Shown: positions 17,945 through 27,136, numbered from the stretch's first letter. The stretch: 64,000 bases of DNA from Kribbella sandramycini (GCF_013131805.1 NZ_JABJRC010000016.1:1-64000); one strand, 5' to 3'. Translations and numbers: made by a program. Notes: generated by a model from the sequence alone, not told the origin.

Positions 17945-18867
17945 GCGATCACACTCGCGATGGCTTCGTCCCAGGTCGGCTGAGCGGCGGTGCCGCCGGG
18001 TGCTCTGGTCGACAGCGAGCCGCAGGCGGCGGCCAAGGCCAGGGCTCGGTCGCGACCGGCGCCCTTGAGAACGGCGGCCACGAAGCCGGCATCGAAGCTG
18101 TCGCCGGCGCCCACTGCATCCACGTAGTCGACCTGCAGGGCCGGGGCTGTAGTCACCTTCACCCCGTCATGTTTCAACGCGCCGGCAGCGCCGTTCTTGA
18201 CGACGACGAGCGGGCCGCGGCGGGCGAGGATGCCGGCGGCATCTGGCACCGTGGGGTGGCCGGTGAGCGCCTGGGCCTCGGCGGCGTTGGGGAGGAAGTA
18301 GTCGGTGACGCGGAGGACCGGATCGAGAACCATCCGGTCCCAGCGGGCGGTGGGGTCGTCGTTGGGGTCCAGAGAAGTGGTGGCCTTGGCGGCTTTCGCC
18401 TCCTTGAAGAGGGCGGCGAGGCCCGCGGCGAGGGCAGGCATCAAGTAGAAGGACGCCGCGTGCACGTGCCGGGTCGAGCGGAGCAGGGAGAGGGGGACGT
18501 CGTCCGCCGTGGTGCTCGGCATGCAGCCGGGGGAGGTGAGCATGGCGCGGTCGTCGCCCGATGTGAGCACGGTCGTCAGCGGCGTCGGCAGCGCAGGGTC
18601 GACGATCAGGGCGGAGACGTCGACGCCGCGATCGGCGAGCGCCGTCCGGACGAAGTCGCCCGCCGGGTCGGCGCCGACGCGGCCGACGAAGGCGACGCGG
18701 AGGCCGAGGCGCGCGGCTCCGCACGCCATGATCGCCGCGGAGCCGCCGAGCAGCAGCGCGCCCGAGGGGACGAGCCGCTCGCGCTGGCCGAACAAGATGG
18801 GTTGCTCGACAGGCCCGACGACCACGTCGGGGTTGGCATCGCCGATCACCAAAAGGTCGTAAGTCAT
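17941..18867 (-). CDS. PfkB family carbohydrate kinase
   Basis: The 308-residue cytosolic sugar kinase of the ribokinase/PfkB family phosphorylates a monosaccharide with ATP. The N-terminal GGSAAIMACGAARLG is PfkB signature 1. Signature 2 near the C-terminus is DAVGAGDSFDAGFVAA, with Asp of GAGDSF as catalytic base and the anion hole formed by GAGD. It starts 1 bp after the stop of the second permease and overlaps GH4 by 4 bp, so it is translationally coupled in a sugar operon. The substrate is probably the monosaccharide released by GH4. Confidence 0.88.
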   Translation of the reverse strand: MTYDLLVIGDANPDVVVGPVEQPILFGQRERLVPSGALLLGGSAAIMACGAARLGLRVAFVGRVGADPAGDFVRTALADRGVDVSALIVDPALPTPLTTVLTSGDDRAMLTSPGCMPSTTADDVPLSLLRSTRHVHAASFYLMPALAAGLAALFKEAKAAKATTSLDPNDDPTARWDRMVLDPVLRVTDYFLPNAAEAQALTGHPTVPDAAGILARRGPLVVVKNGAAGALKHDGVKVTTAPALQVDYVDAVGAGDSFDAGFVAAVLKGAGRDRALALAAACGSLSTRAPGGTAAQPTWDEAIASVIA

Positions 18868-18868
18868 A

Positions 18869-19681
18869 TCAGCCCTTGATTCCGGTAGCAGCCAGCGAAC
18901 GGATGAACGCCTTCTGGGCCAGTAGAAAGCCGAGCAGCACCGGCAGCACGGTGATGACGTTGCCCGCCATCACCGCCGCCCACTGCGTGTGGTGCTGGCC
19001 CTGGAAGGTGGTCAGTCCGAGCTGGAGGGTGTAGTTGGTTTCGCTGTTGATCGCGATCAACGGCCAGGTCAGGTCGTTCCACGTGCTCAGAAAGGTCAGT
19101 ACGGCGACTGTGCTCAAGGCCGGCCGGGCCAGCGGCAACACGATCGACCACAGGATGCGCAGCCGCCCGCATCCGTCGATCCAGGCGGCCTCTTCGAGCT
19201 CCCGCGGCAGGCTGACGAAGAACTGCCGGAACAGGAACACCGCCAGCGGTGTCACCAGCGCGGGCACGATCAGCGCGCCGAGCGTGTCGATCAGCCCGAG
19301 CTGCTTCATCACCAGGAACGTCGGGATCATCGTCAGCTGGAACGGGATCACCATCGTCGCCAGCATCATTCCGAGCACAACCTTCGACCCGGCGAACCGG
19401 ATCCGCGCGAACGCGTACCCGCCCAGCGACCCGAGCACCAGGTTCGCCGTCACCGCTACCGCCGAGACGATCAGCGAGTTCAGGAACCACTGCGGGAACA
19501 ACGCGTTCCCGATCACGTACCGATATCCGCCGAGATCGACTTTCGACGGGATCAGCGCCGGTGGAAACCGGTTGATCTCCGCGTTGCTCATCACCGAGCT
19601 GACCAGCAGCCACAGCAACGGCAATGCGAACAGCAACGCCAGCGGCGCCAGTACGAGGTGCCACGCACTCGGCCGCCTCAT
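18869..19681 (-). CDS. Carbohydrate ABC transporter permease (MalG type)
   Basis: The 270-residue inner-membrane permease has about six transmembrane helices, starting with LVLAPLALLFALPLLWLLVSS-like sequence. The cytoplasmic EAA loop, which contacts the ATPase, is ELEEAAWIDGCGRLRILWSI. Its ATG overlaps the previous permease stop (ATGA), so the two subunits are coupled. No ATPase gene lies in the operon; in actinomycetes such importers usually share one MsmK-type ATPase encoded elsewhere. Confidence 0.92.
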   Translation of the reverse strand: MRRPSAWHLVLAPLALLFALPLLWLLVSSVMSNAEINRFPPALIPSKVDLGGYRYVIGNALFPQWFLNSLIVSAVAVTANLVLGSLGGYAFARIRFAGSKVVLGMMLATMVIPFQLTMIPTFLVMKQLGLIDTLGALIVPALVTPLAVFLFRQFFVSLPRELEEAAWIDGCGRLRILWSIVLPLARPALSTVAVLTFLSTWNDLTWPLIAINSETNYTLQLGLTTFQGQHHTQWAAVMAGNVITVLPVLLGFLLAQKAFIRSLAATGIKG

Positions 19682-20601
19682 CGCGCCGCCCGCCGTCGCG
19701 AGATCTGCAGCCCGATCCCGATCACCAGCAATGCCACCGCCAGCGCGTACGCCGCCGCGGCGCTGTAGCCGGCCGTGAACGTCTTGAATGCCTTCTCCCA
19801 GATGAAGTACACGATCACCGTCGTCGATCCGAGCGGCCCGCCCTTCGTGGTCACGAAGACCAGATCGAAGACCTGCAACGCGTTGATCGTCTGGAACAGC
19901 AGCAAGAACACCGTCACCGGTGTCAACGTCGGTACGACGACATGCCGCAGGATGCCGAACCGCCCGGCTCCGTCGATGCGGGCCGCCTCGACCAGATCGG
20001 CCGAAACCCCTTGCAGACCAGCCAGATAGACGATCACGCAGAACCCCGTGCCACTCCACAGCGAGATCGCGACCAACAGGTACAGCGCCTGATCGGGGTT
20101 GCTGAAGAAGCCCTGCGCGGGCAGTCCGACCTTGTGCAGCAGGGAGTTGGCCACGCCGAACTCCGGGTCGAGGACGAACGAGAACAGCACGCCCTGCGCG
20201 GCCGCCGACACCACGAACGGCACGAAGACGAGCGTCCGGTAGAGCCCGATCAGCCGGATCTTCCGATCGAGCGCCACCGCGATCGCCAGCCCGCCGACCA
20301 CGCTGAGCGGCACATAGAGCGCCGCGTAGATCGCCGTGTGCTGCACCGCCGAGCCGAACGCCGGATCCTGCATCAGCGCCCGATAGTTGGCCAGCCCGAC
20401 CCACTCACTCGGCGACACCAGGTCATTCACCTGGAACGACAGCAGCAACGACCACAACACCGGGACGACGCTCAACCCGAGAATCAGCAGCACCGACGGG
20501 CTGACGAACGCCCACCCGGTCGCGCCCTCGGACCGCCGGCGCCGCTTGGCGGCCGCCTGAGCCCGCGGGTCGAGGGTGAACGTGCCGACCACACTCGCCA
20601 T
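19678..20601 (-). CDS. Carbohydrate ABC transporter permease (MalF type)
   Basis: This 307-residue inner-membrane protein is the first permease of the pair. After a basic N-terminus (AKRRRRSE) come about six transmembrane helices and the EAA loop LVEAARIDGAGRFGILRHVV. The start ATG at 20601 touches the stop of the binding-protein gene. A much longer upstream frame is only antisense and other-frame read-through of that gene. It forms the translocation pore with the MalG-type subunit. Confidence 0.92.
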   Translation of the reverse strand: MASVVGTFTLDPRAQAAAKRRRRSEGATGWAFVSPSVLLILGLSVVPVLWSLLLSFQVNDLVSPSEWVGLANYRALMQDPAFGSAVQHTAIYAALYVPLSVVGGLAIAVALDRKIRLIGLYRTLVFVPFVVSAAAQGVLFSFVLDPEFGVANSLLHKVGLPAQGFFSNPDQALYLLVAISLWSGTGFCVIVYLAGLQGVSADLVEAARIDGAGRFGILRHVVVPTLTPVTVFLLLFQTINALQVFDLVFVTTKGGPLGSTTVIVYFIWEKAFKTFTAGYSAAAAYALAVALLVIGIGLQISRRRAAR

Positions 20602-21893
20602 CAGCTCGGCACCGCCAGGACGCCGTTCGACTGCTCGACGGCCTGCCGGATCGCGTCGTCCGGGCTCTTCTTCCCGAGCAGCACCGAGACGATCGCCTCG
20701 CCGAGGAACTGCGAGATCTTCGGGTACGCCGGGATCGTCGGCCGCACCTTCGCCGTTTCGAGCGCGTCGACGAAGACCTTGAGCCCTTCGGTCTCGGCGG
20801 CGTGTTTCGTCCAGGCCGGGGTCGCGGCGGTCGCCTTGCTGAGCGGCAGGCTGCCGCCCTCGACGTCCCACTTGATGTCCTGTTGCGGTTGCCCGAGCCA
20901 GTTCACGAACTCGGTGGCCGCCTTGACCTTCGCCTTGCCGTTGTCGAAGACGGTCCAGGTGTCCGGTCCGGAGATCGTCACCGGCTTCCCCGAGTACGTC
21001 GGCAGCGGGACCACGCCGTAGTCGACGCCGCGGGTGACGATGTCGGGCAGCTGCCAGGGGCCGGTGGCGACCATGCCCATCCGGCCGCCGAGGAAGACCT
21101 GGTAGAGCTGCTCGCCACCAGGTTTCGGGTCGACGTACAAGGACTTGTCGGTGCGCAGCCGGTCGAGGGTGCCGAGTGCTTGCGCGCCGACCTGGTCGAA
21201 CGCGACCTTCTTGCCGTCTGCGGAGACCACGTCGCCGCCGAGGTCCCAGATCATTGGCCACAGGCGCCAGACGGTGTCCTCGTCGCCGACGCCCGGCCAG
21301 CCGGTACCGAAGACGCCCTTGGCCGGGTCGGTGAGCTGCTTGGCGGTGCTGGTGAAGTCGTCCCAGGTCCAGCCCGGTTTCGGCGCCGGGAGGCCGGCCG
21401 CCTGGAAGAGTTTCTTGTTGTAGACCAGGCAGAGCGAGTCGAGCAGGGCGGGCGCGGCCCGGACCTTGCCCTTGACCGTGACGGCGTCCCGCGCGGCCGG
21501 CCAGTGGTCGTCGAGGCGGAGCGCGCCGGTCAGATCGGCGACCTTCGGGCTGCGGGTCAGGCTGGCGAGGTCCGACCCGAAGATGTACGCGACATCCGGG
21601 TAGGACCCCGCCGCCAGACCCGCGGTGACCTTCTGCAGCATGCTGTCCGCGGTGACCCCGCCGCCACCGCCGCTGACCCGGATCCCCGGGTGGGTGCGGT
21701 TGAACTCGTTGATCAGGGCATCGATCGCGGCCTTGCCGGTGTCGACCTGGCCGTGCCAGAGCTCGACGTCGACAACGCCGTTGGTTGCCTGATCGTCCTT
21801 CTTTCCGCAGGCGGCCAGGGCGCCGGCGGCGGTGACGGCCGCGGCCGCCCGAAGGACATCGCGACGGGACAGGGCAGGGGCATGCTGAGACAT
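20601..21893 (-). CDS. Sugar ABC transporter substrate-binding lipoprotein
   Basis: This 430-residue extracellular solute-binding protein is of family 1. The N-terminus combines a twin-arginine motif (LSRRDVLRA) with a lipobox (GALAAC), so it is likely Tat-exported and lipid-anchored. Family features include VDVELWHGQVDTGKAAID, DVAYIFGSDLASL and AATEFVNWLGQPQQD. It captures oligosaccharide and hands it to the permease pair. It lies 34 bp downstream of the secreted GH114 enzyme, which suggests that it takes up that enzyme's products. Confidence 0.92.
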   Translation of the reverse strand: MSQHAPALSRRDVLRAAAAVTAAGALAACGKKDDQATNGVVDVELWHGQVDTGKAAIDALINEFNRTHPGIRVSGGGGGVTADSMLQKVTAGLAAGSYPDVAYIFGSDLASLTRSPKVADLTGALRLDDHWPAARDAVTVKGKVRAAPALLDSLCLVYNKKLFQAAGLPAPKPGWTWDDFTSTAKQLTDPAKGVFGTGWPGVGDEDTVWRLWPMIWDLGGDVVSADGKKVAFDQVGAQALGTLDRLRTDKSLYVDPKPGGEQLYQVFLGGRMGMVATGPWQLPDIVTRGVDYGVVPLPTYSGKPVTISGPDTWTVFDNGKAKVKAATEFVNWLGQPQQDIKWDVEGGSLPLSKATAATPAWTKHAAETEGLKVFVDALETAKVRPTIPAYPKISQFLGEAIVSVLLGKKSPDDAIRQAVEQSNGVLAVPS

Positions 21894-21927
21894 GACGGTC
21901 TCCAGGTGAGGTCTTACGGGGAAAGGA

Positions 21928-22749
21928 TCAGCAGGTCTTGCGGACGTAGCCGGAGCTGCCCGGTGTCGACACGGCGACGTCCCGCTGGACGATCGTCAGC
22001 GTGTTCTTGAAACCCGCGCATGCTGTCCGGCGGCCGGCGTCGGTGTACTCGATCACGATCACGTTGTTGCCGAAGGCATTCACATAGTCCTGGCACTCGT
22101 CCCATTCGCCGCACTCCTCGGCGACGGCGAAGTCCAGGCCGATCGACTGCCGGTCACCGGCCAGCTCGACGGTGTTCTTCTGCGCGATCGCGAGGTTCTT
22201 CGAGTGTGAGTGGGTGGCGAGCAGCTTCAGGTACGCCTTGGCGTGGGACGCGGTGAGCAGGTTCTTCGAGCGGGTGTAGCTGTCGTAGTTGTCGGGCTCG
22301 ATCGCCTTGTACCCCTTGGCCGCGCAGCCGTCGATCCAGCCGTTCACCTTCGCGGCGACGCGGGTGCGCTTGTCGGCGGTGCGCAGGTCGAGCAGCGGCT
22401 CGCCCCAGTCCTCGTCGATGACGAGGTTGCCCTGGGCATCGCGCAGCAGCAGGTCGGAGGCCCACTGCCCTTGCTCGCCGGGCTGGACCTGGAACGCGTT
22501 CACGTAGCAGATGTTGTAGAGCCCGGCGGCGATCGGCGCCGTCCGGTCGCGGGTGACGACCTGGACGCCGGACGGCGGCGTGTACGGCCCGCCGATCTGG
22601 TAGTCGAACTTCGCGTGCGTGGGCGGGAGGGTCGCGGCCGCGGCGGCGGGCGCGCTGTTGTGGACGGCGGTGTAGACGGCAGTCACCGCGAGGGCGGAGG
22701 CCAGAGCGGCCAGGAGCAGACGGCGAGATGCTGAACGGCGAACGGACAC
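21928..22749 (-). CDS. Secreted GH114 endo-alpha-1,4-polygalactosaminidase family protein
   Basis: The 273-residue protein starts at GTG 22749 with GGAG six bases upstream. A signal peptide (about 1-39, ending APAAAAA) is followed by a TM1410/GH114 barrel. Visible features are KFDYQIGGPY, ICYVNAFQV, VIDEDWGEPLLDLRT, the acidic strand KAIEPDNYDSYTRS and LAIAQKNTVEL. Known GH114 enzymes cut alpha-1,4-linked galactosamine polymers such as fungal galactosaminogalactan. It is the first gene of the six-gene operon with a sugar importer, a kinase and GH4, so a role in releasing importable oligosaccharides is a reasonable inference. Confidence 0.85.
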   Translation of the reverse strand: MSVRRSASRRLLLAALASALAVTAVYTAVHNSAPAAAAATLPPTHAKFDYQIGGPYTPPSGVQVVTRDRTAPIAAGLYNICYVNAFQVQPGEQGQWASDLLLRDAQGNLVIDEDWGEPLLDLRTADKRTRVAAKVNGWIDGCAAKGYKAIEPDNYDSYTRSKNLLTASHAKAYLKLLATHSHSKNLAIAQKNTVELAGDRQSIGLDFAVAEECGEWDECQDYVNAFGNNVIVIEYTDAGRRTACAGFKNTLTIVQRDVAVSTPGSSGYVRKTC

Positions 22750-22829
22750 GATTGCTCCATCGGTCCCGGGGACGCTACCCCGCCTCGGGCTCGCCGTTCC
22801 GGCCGCCCTGGCGCCTGAAAACCGGACTT

Positions 22830-22844
22830 CGGATCACCGATCCG
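22830..22844. promoter_or_regulatory. Inverted repeat CGGATC-N3-GATCCG, candidate operator
   Basis: A 6-bp-arm inverted repeat lies about 80 bp upstream of the GH114 start, between the sugar operon and the AraC-type gene. Position and symmetry fit an operator, but no bound regulator is known and the arms are short. Confidence 0.3.
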
Positions 22845-22947
22845 CTACCGGCTGGGTGCGTCACTGCGGCCAAGGTTAAGGCTCGGCCCCGGGCTGCCGT
22901 CAAGGACCAAGCTGCAAACGAGTGCGCAGAACCTCAGCTAAACGTCG

Positions 22948-23661
22948 CTACTGCGCAGCGATCAGCGCGCGGGGCGGGACGCCGGTGAGCGCCTTCACCT
23001 CCCGGGTCAGGTGCGCCTGGTCGGCGTACCCGGCGCCGGCCGCGACCTCGGCCAGGGCGAGGCCGGCCCGGGCGCGATCGAGGGCGACGTTCATCCGCAG
23101 GACGCGGTCGAGGGTCTTGGGCCCGTAGCCGAAGGCCTGCAGTGATCGCCGGTGCAGCTGCCGCTCGCTCAGCCCGACCCCGGCGGCCAGCTCACGGACG
23201 CCGCGCTTCAGCCCGTCGGCTCGGATGCTGCGGACGATCTGCCGGATCAGCCCGTCGGCCGGTGCGGTCAGCTCGGCGACTGCCAGATCCAGCGCGGTGG
23301 CGGGGTCGGCGTCGGATCGGACCCGATCGAGAAGTCGCCGGCTGCGCCTTGGTGACCACAGCTCGCTCAACGCGACCCGCTCGTTCAGGAGGGCCTCCGC
23401 CGGTACGCCGAGGAACGCCGGTGCGTCACCGGGCGCGAAGCGGAGGCCGACGTACCGAGTCCCGGCGGTGGCGGAGCCGATCCAGGCGCGATTGTCGGGG
23501 CCGGCGACGACGAGTTCGTCGTCCATCAGCAGCAGATCCATGCAGCCGTCGGGCAGCACGCGGTACTCCCCGCCCTCGGCGGTCCGAGTCCACACCTCGG
23601 CGCCGGGGAGGAGAGCTGGACGCTCCCGGTACGGCTCGACTGGCACTCGTCCAGTCTGCAA
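22948..23661 (-). CDS. AraC-family transcriptional regulator
   Basis: The 237-residue regulator has a C-terminal AraC double helix-turn-helix (about 145-235): GVRELAAGVGLSERQLHRR, then FGYGPKTLDRVLRMN and ALAEVAAGAGYADQAHLTRE. The N-terminal sensor region (about 10-100) contains RVLPDGCMDLLLMDDELVVAG and is of the DUF6597 type common in actinobacteria. The frame opens at a TTG at 23661; an in-frame GTG at 23646 is a possible alternative start. It lies upstream of the GH114 operon on the same strand with a 198-bp gap. It may control that operon, but its ligand is unknown. Confidence 0.85.
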   Translation of the reverse strand: MQTGRVPVEPYRERPALLPGAEVWTRTAEGGEYRVLPDGCMDLLLMDDELVVAGPDNRAWIGSATAGTRYVGLRFAPGDAPAFLGVPAEALLNERVALSELWSPRRSRRLLDRVRSDADPATALDLAVAELTAPADGLIRQIVRSIRADGLKRGVRELAAGVGLSERQLHRRSLQAFGYGPKTLDRVLRMNVALDRARAGLALAEVAAGAGYADQAHLTREVKALTGVPPRALIAAQ

Positions 23662-23676
23662 CGGGCCACCGACAAT

Positions 23677-24714
23677 TCACTGGTCGGGCGTCCGCCAGGG
23701 CGCATCCGTCGACATGATTGACCTGATCGCCGTCGGTACGTCGGCCGCCGTCCCGTACGTCGCTTGGAGCTCGATCCGCCAGCCGGCGACGTACGCCGTG
23801 TGCGACGTACCGTCTTGGTGCTGCTGGAGCCATTGCCGGACTCCTTCGATCCCCGGGCCCTCGACCAGCTCGTACGTCGTTTCCGCCAGCTCGCCGTACG
23901 CCGCGAGGTTGGCCGCCTTCGTGGCGCCCGCGCCGGAGTCGTTGATCGAGATCAGCAGGTAGGTGATGCCGGCTGCGCCGAGGTCCGTCATCCGCACGGC
24001 TCTGCTGCCTTTGCCGTCGCGGAGTGGGCTGGTGCAGTCCTCGTCGTTGGCGCTGCAGGTGAAGCCCTGCTTCTTGAGCAGGATCGCGAGGGTGCGCTCG
24101 GCGGTCTCAGCGGCCAGTTGGGGCGCGGCGAGCGGGGTGCTGTCGGCTTTGGCCGCGCTGAGCGCGGTGCCGGCCGCGCCGTTGCTCAGCGCGTATTTGC
24201 CCCAGAGGCCGTCGAATTCGGCGTCTTGGCCGACGAGGTCGTTCAGCTTGTCCTTGTCACCGCGGAAGACGACCTTGGCGGTTGCGGCGAGGTACGGCTT
24301 GAAGGCGGCGGTGGTGCGGCTCGCCTGCGTGCTGGTCGATTTGGCATTGATGCCGGTGACGGTTCCGTCGGTCCGGTACTGGAAGACGACCTCGCTCTGG
24401 GTTTCGCCCCGGTCGGCCCAGCTGAAGCAGCCGGCCAGGCCGCCGCCGGCGACGGTGTAGCGGACGGAGCACTCCATCCGCTTGCCGATCAGGGCGCCGT
24501 ACAGCTCGCGCGCTTGGCCGGACACGCCGCCGCCGACCGTGACCGGATTGGCGCGGCTGGGGGCCGGGCGGTCGGTCCTCGCGACGCCGACCACGGCGAT
24601 GACGGTGATCAGGCCGAGCGCGGCGATCAGCACGCTGCCGCCGACGATCAGCCCGATCACCAACCCGCTGGGACCGCGTCTGGGTGGTGGTCCTTGATAC
24701 CCGCCGTACGCCAT
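23677..24714 (-). CDS. Membrane-anchored protein of unknown function
   Basis: The product has 345 residues from ATG 24714, which begins MAYGGYQGPPPRRG, a short Gly/Pro cytoplasmic head typical of actinobacterial envelope proteins. One transmembrane helix at about 18-45 (LVIGLIVGGSVLIAALGLI) precedes an extracellular region. A cysteine pair lies around GKRMECSVRY and GLAGCFSW, and another around FTCSANDEDC. No family is recognised. A longer frame to 24768 adds residues without a plausible signal. It follows nothing closely on its strand and may be monocistronic. Confidence 0.7.
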   Translation of the reverse strand: MAYGGYQGPPPRRGPSGLVIGLIVGGSVLIAALGLITVIAVVGVARTDRPAPSRANPVTVGGGVSGQARELYGALIGKRMECSVRYTVAGGGLAGCFSWADRGETQSEVVFQYRTDGTVTGINAKSTSTQASRTTAAFKPYLAATAKVVFRGDKDKLNDLVGQDAEFDGLWGKYALSNGAAGTALSAAKADSTPLAAPQLAAETAERTLAILLKKQGFTCSANDEDCTSPLRDGKGSRAVRMTDLGAAGITYLLISINDSGAGATKAANLAAYGELAETTYELVEGPGIEGVRQWLQQHQDGTSHTAYVAGWRIELQATYGTAADVPTAIRSIMSTDAPWRTPDQ

Positions 24715-24860
24715 GACCTCGAACCTAGCCCGCGGCGGTGTCAGCTCCCCGGCATCACCCCAGTGCACGCCGGTTGTCGTTCTCCTGAGCGACTTTCACG
24801 GTACGCCGATCCGCGCATCATCAGGTGACAGCCGCCGCTCGATCACGTTGCGAGCGTCGG

Positions 24861-25691
24861 TCAACCGACCTCGAGCGCCGTGCACACCCACCGGTTCCGG
24901 CGGACCTCCATCCGCAACGCGATCGCCTGCGACCGGCTCCCGTGCCGGACATGCGCCGCCACCTCAGCCACCCCCGCCCGCGGCTTGCACACCCGCACCG
25001 ACCGCAATGCGCATCGCTCCTTCGACACCCGCCCCGACGCATTCGTGCTCAACCCCAACATCCGCACCCGCCGGTTCAACTCGAAGAACACCTCTTCATC
25101 CGTGAACCGCACCAACTGCGCCGCCGGCCGATCCCCACTCAAAACCTCCGCCACCGCCTGCGCCAACCGCCCACCCCACTCCCGAGCCTCCGGCACCCCC
25201 ACCCCCTCCCCACCAACCGCCCCCTCCCCCTCAACCCGCCCCAGCGCCTGCCGCCGCAACGCCAAAGCCCCCACACTCATAGCCCCCGCAAACCGAACCC
25301 CCGCCGGCACCTCCCGCCCAACAACCCCCGCTCCCGCCGCGCCCGCTCTCGCCGTGCCGCCGCCCGCTCCCACAGCCGCTGCGCCACCGCCAGCCGCCCC
25401 CGCTCCCACGTCGGCCGCGCGGCCTTCCGCGCCGAGGCCCGGCGCGGCTTGCAGCTTGCGGCTTGCGCGTCGCGGCGCGCCCACACTCACCAACTGTTCC
25501 ATCACAGCACCCCCGATCTTCGGTTTCTGCTCCTGCCGCACACCTGTGACGGCCTGCTCGGCGAGCCCTGGCTCCACCGTCTCCGCGCCCGGCACCTTCG
25601 TACCCCCGGGGCGCAGCTCGACCACCTCGGCAAGTTCTCCGGGGCGAGAAAACTGGTAGGGGCTGTCGGCAGCTACTTCGGCTCGGCTCAT
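24861..25691 (-). CDS. Rv3235 family protein (DUF6459)
   Basis: The 276-residue protein has a conserved part of about 100 residues at its C-terminus (175-276): LAQAVAEVLSGDRPAAQLVRF, then RSVRVCKPRAGVAEVAAHVR and ALRMEVRRNRWVCTALEVG. This pattern is shared with mycobacterial Rv3235, which like this gene lies a short way from secA. The first 170 residues are Ala/Gly-rich and low in complexity. Function is unknown; no export signal is seen. It lies 1 bp downstream of the LysM protein stop on the same strand, so they are likely co-transcribed. The coding strand is very G-rich in the middle of the gene. Confidence 0.75.
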   Translation of the reverse strand: MSRAEVAADSPYQFSRPGELAEVVELRPGGTKVPGAETVEPGLAEQAVTGVRQEQKPKIGGAVMEQLVSVGAPRRASRKLQAAPGLGAEGRAADVGAGAAGGGAAAVGAGGGTARAGAAGAGVVGREVPAGVRFAGAMSVGALALRRQALGRVEGEGAVGGEGVGVPEAREWGGRLAQAVAEVLSGDRPAAQLVRFTDEEVFFELNRRVRMLGLSTNASGRVSKERCALRSVRVCKPRAGVAEVAAHVRHGSRSQAIALRMEVRRNRWVCTALEVG

Positions 25692-25692
25692 G

Positions 25693-26988
25693 TCAGTTCT
25701 CCTGCTGGGTCGACGGGCCGGGCGCCTGCAGCACCTGGCCGGGAAGAATCAGATCCGGGTCCGGGCCGATGACCCGCCGGTTCGCGGCATACCACTCGCC
25801 AGCTCGGACGGCGATCGCCCGGTAGCTCGCGCCGCCCCCCAACTCGCGCGCCGCAATCGCCCACAAACTGTCGCCGCGCCGCACAACAAGCTCACCCCCC
25901 TCAACCTCGGCAAACCGCCCCACACCTCCCGGCCGATCCGGCACCCCAACACGCTCACGCCCCACCCCCGCGCGAGCACCCCGCTCACCAGCCTCCGGCC
26001 CAGCAACCTGCGCGCCGTCAGCCGTGCGGACGACGTGCTCCCCGGTGTGCGCCCGGGCAACCTGCTCCCTGTCCGCCGTGCGAGCACCCCGCTCACCGGC
26101 GTCCGGCCGGGCAATCCGCTCCCCGTCAGCCGTTTCCGCGCGCGGGCTGCTCGCACCCTCCGCCGCCGGCTGCACCGACGACTTCGGCTCCGTGGCCCGC
26201 CAGTTCGCATCCGACGCCCCGCTGAACCGCACCGACGACTTCGGCTCGGTAGCTCGCCACTCAGCCTGAGCCCCACCCCGCCCCGCGGCCCGCTCGCCGC
26301 CGAGCTCGACCGACTTGGGTTCAGTCGCGCGCTGCGCCGAAGTCCGCCGTGCCGACGCCTCCCCGCCGAGCTCGACCGATGACTTGGGTTCGGTCGGCCG
26401 TGACGCGGCTTGGGCCCCGCTCCGCCGGACGGGCGTCTCTCCGCCGAGCTCGACCGTCGACTTGGGTTCGGTTGGGCGGGATGCGGCTTGTGCTCCGCTT
26501 TGCCGGGCGGGTGTCTCGCCGGTGAGCTCGACCGATGACTTGGGTTCGGTTGGGTGCTGCGCCGTGCTCCGCTGCGCCGACGCCTCCCTGCCGAGCTCGA
26601 CCGTGGACTTGGGGTTGGTGGTTTGCCAGGTGGGGGTGGGGTGGGCGGCTTGGGTTGTGGTGAGGGTCAGGGGGGTGACGGCGGCTAGGCCGAGGGTGGA
26701 GCGGAGGAGGGTGCGGGCCGCGGTGGAGGTCAAGCGGCCGGCGCAGGCGCCGGCGAGTGCGCCGATGACGCCTGGGGCTTGTTCCAGGACTGTGGCGAGG
26801 ACGACGAGGACGAGCCAGCTGTAGGCGACCCAGCCGACTGTGCCGAGGGCGAGCACCGTCAGTGAGTCGAGGTCGTGGCTGTTCGCCGCGGTGATCGAGC
26901 CCGCCGTCATCCAGCGCAGCGCGAGCCCGAGCGCGCCCAGCGCCGCGACCCCCAGCAGCCCTTTCACCGCTCGAACCATCCCGTTCAC
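25693..26988 (-). CDS. LysM peptidoglycan-binding membrane protein with internal repeats
   Basis: The 431-residue protein starts at GTG 26988 (ATG at codon 4 is an alternative). Residues 5-110 hold about three hydrophobic segments. Residues 124-272 contain seven imperfect copies of a unit of about 25 residues built around TEPKSSVELGGE, followed by Ala, Arg, Ser, Gln. Residues 287-342 hold a second repeat of about 18-20 residues around GERGARTADGEQVAR. A C-terminal LysM domain at 367-422 (VVRRGDSLWAIAAREL, ILPGQVLQAP) binds peptidoglycan or chitin-like glycans. The repeats probably form a flexible extracytoplasmic spacer reaching the wall. It is adjacent to the Rv3235-family gene, as in other actinobacteria. 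Confidence 0.85.
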   Translation of the reverse strand: MNGMVRAVKGLLGVAALGALGLALRWMTAGSITAANSHDLDSLTVLALGTVGWVAYSWLVLVVLATVLEQAPGVIGALAGACAGRLTSTAARTLLRSTLGLAAVTPLTLTTTQAAHPTPTWQTTNPKSTVELGREASAQRSTAQHPTEPKSSVELTGETPARQSGAQAASRPTEPKSTVELGGETPVRRSGAQAASRPTEPKSSVELGGEASARRTSAQRATEPKSVELGGERAAGRGGAQAEWRATEPKSSVRFSGASDANWRATEPKSSVQPAAEGASSPRAETADGERIARPDAGERGARTADREQVARAHTGEHVVRTADGAQVAGPEAGERGARAGVGRERVGVPDRPGGVGRFAEVEGGELVVRRGDSLWAIAARELGGGASYRAIAVRAGEWYAANRRVIGPDPDLILPGQVLQAPGPSTQQEN

Positions 26989-27136
26989 CCCACTTCGTCG
27001 TCGATCTATGAGTTTGCTTTAGTTTGCGTTGGCTTGACCACTATAGACCGGACATTAGGCCAGTTTGCAAGTGCTTACCTCGCCGAGCGTCGACGTCCGC
27101 CACGGAAGGTGACCTGCGCCGAGGTAGGTTCACGCC

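Noticed and set aside
24825-25772. Plus-strand frames rich in Pro, His and Arg
   Set aside because: They mirror the Rv3235-family gene, whose conserved C-terminal domain is on the minus strand.
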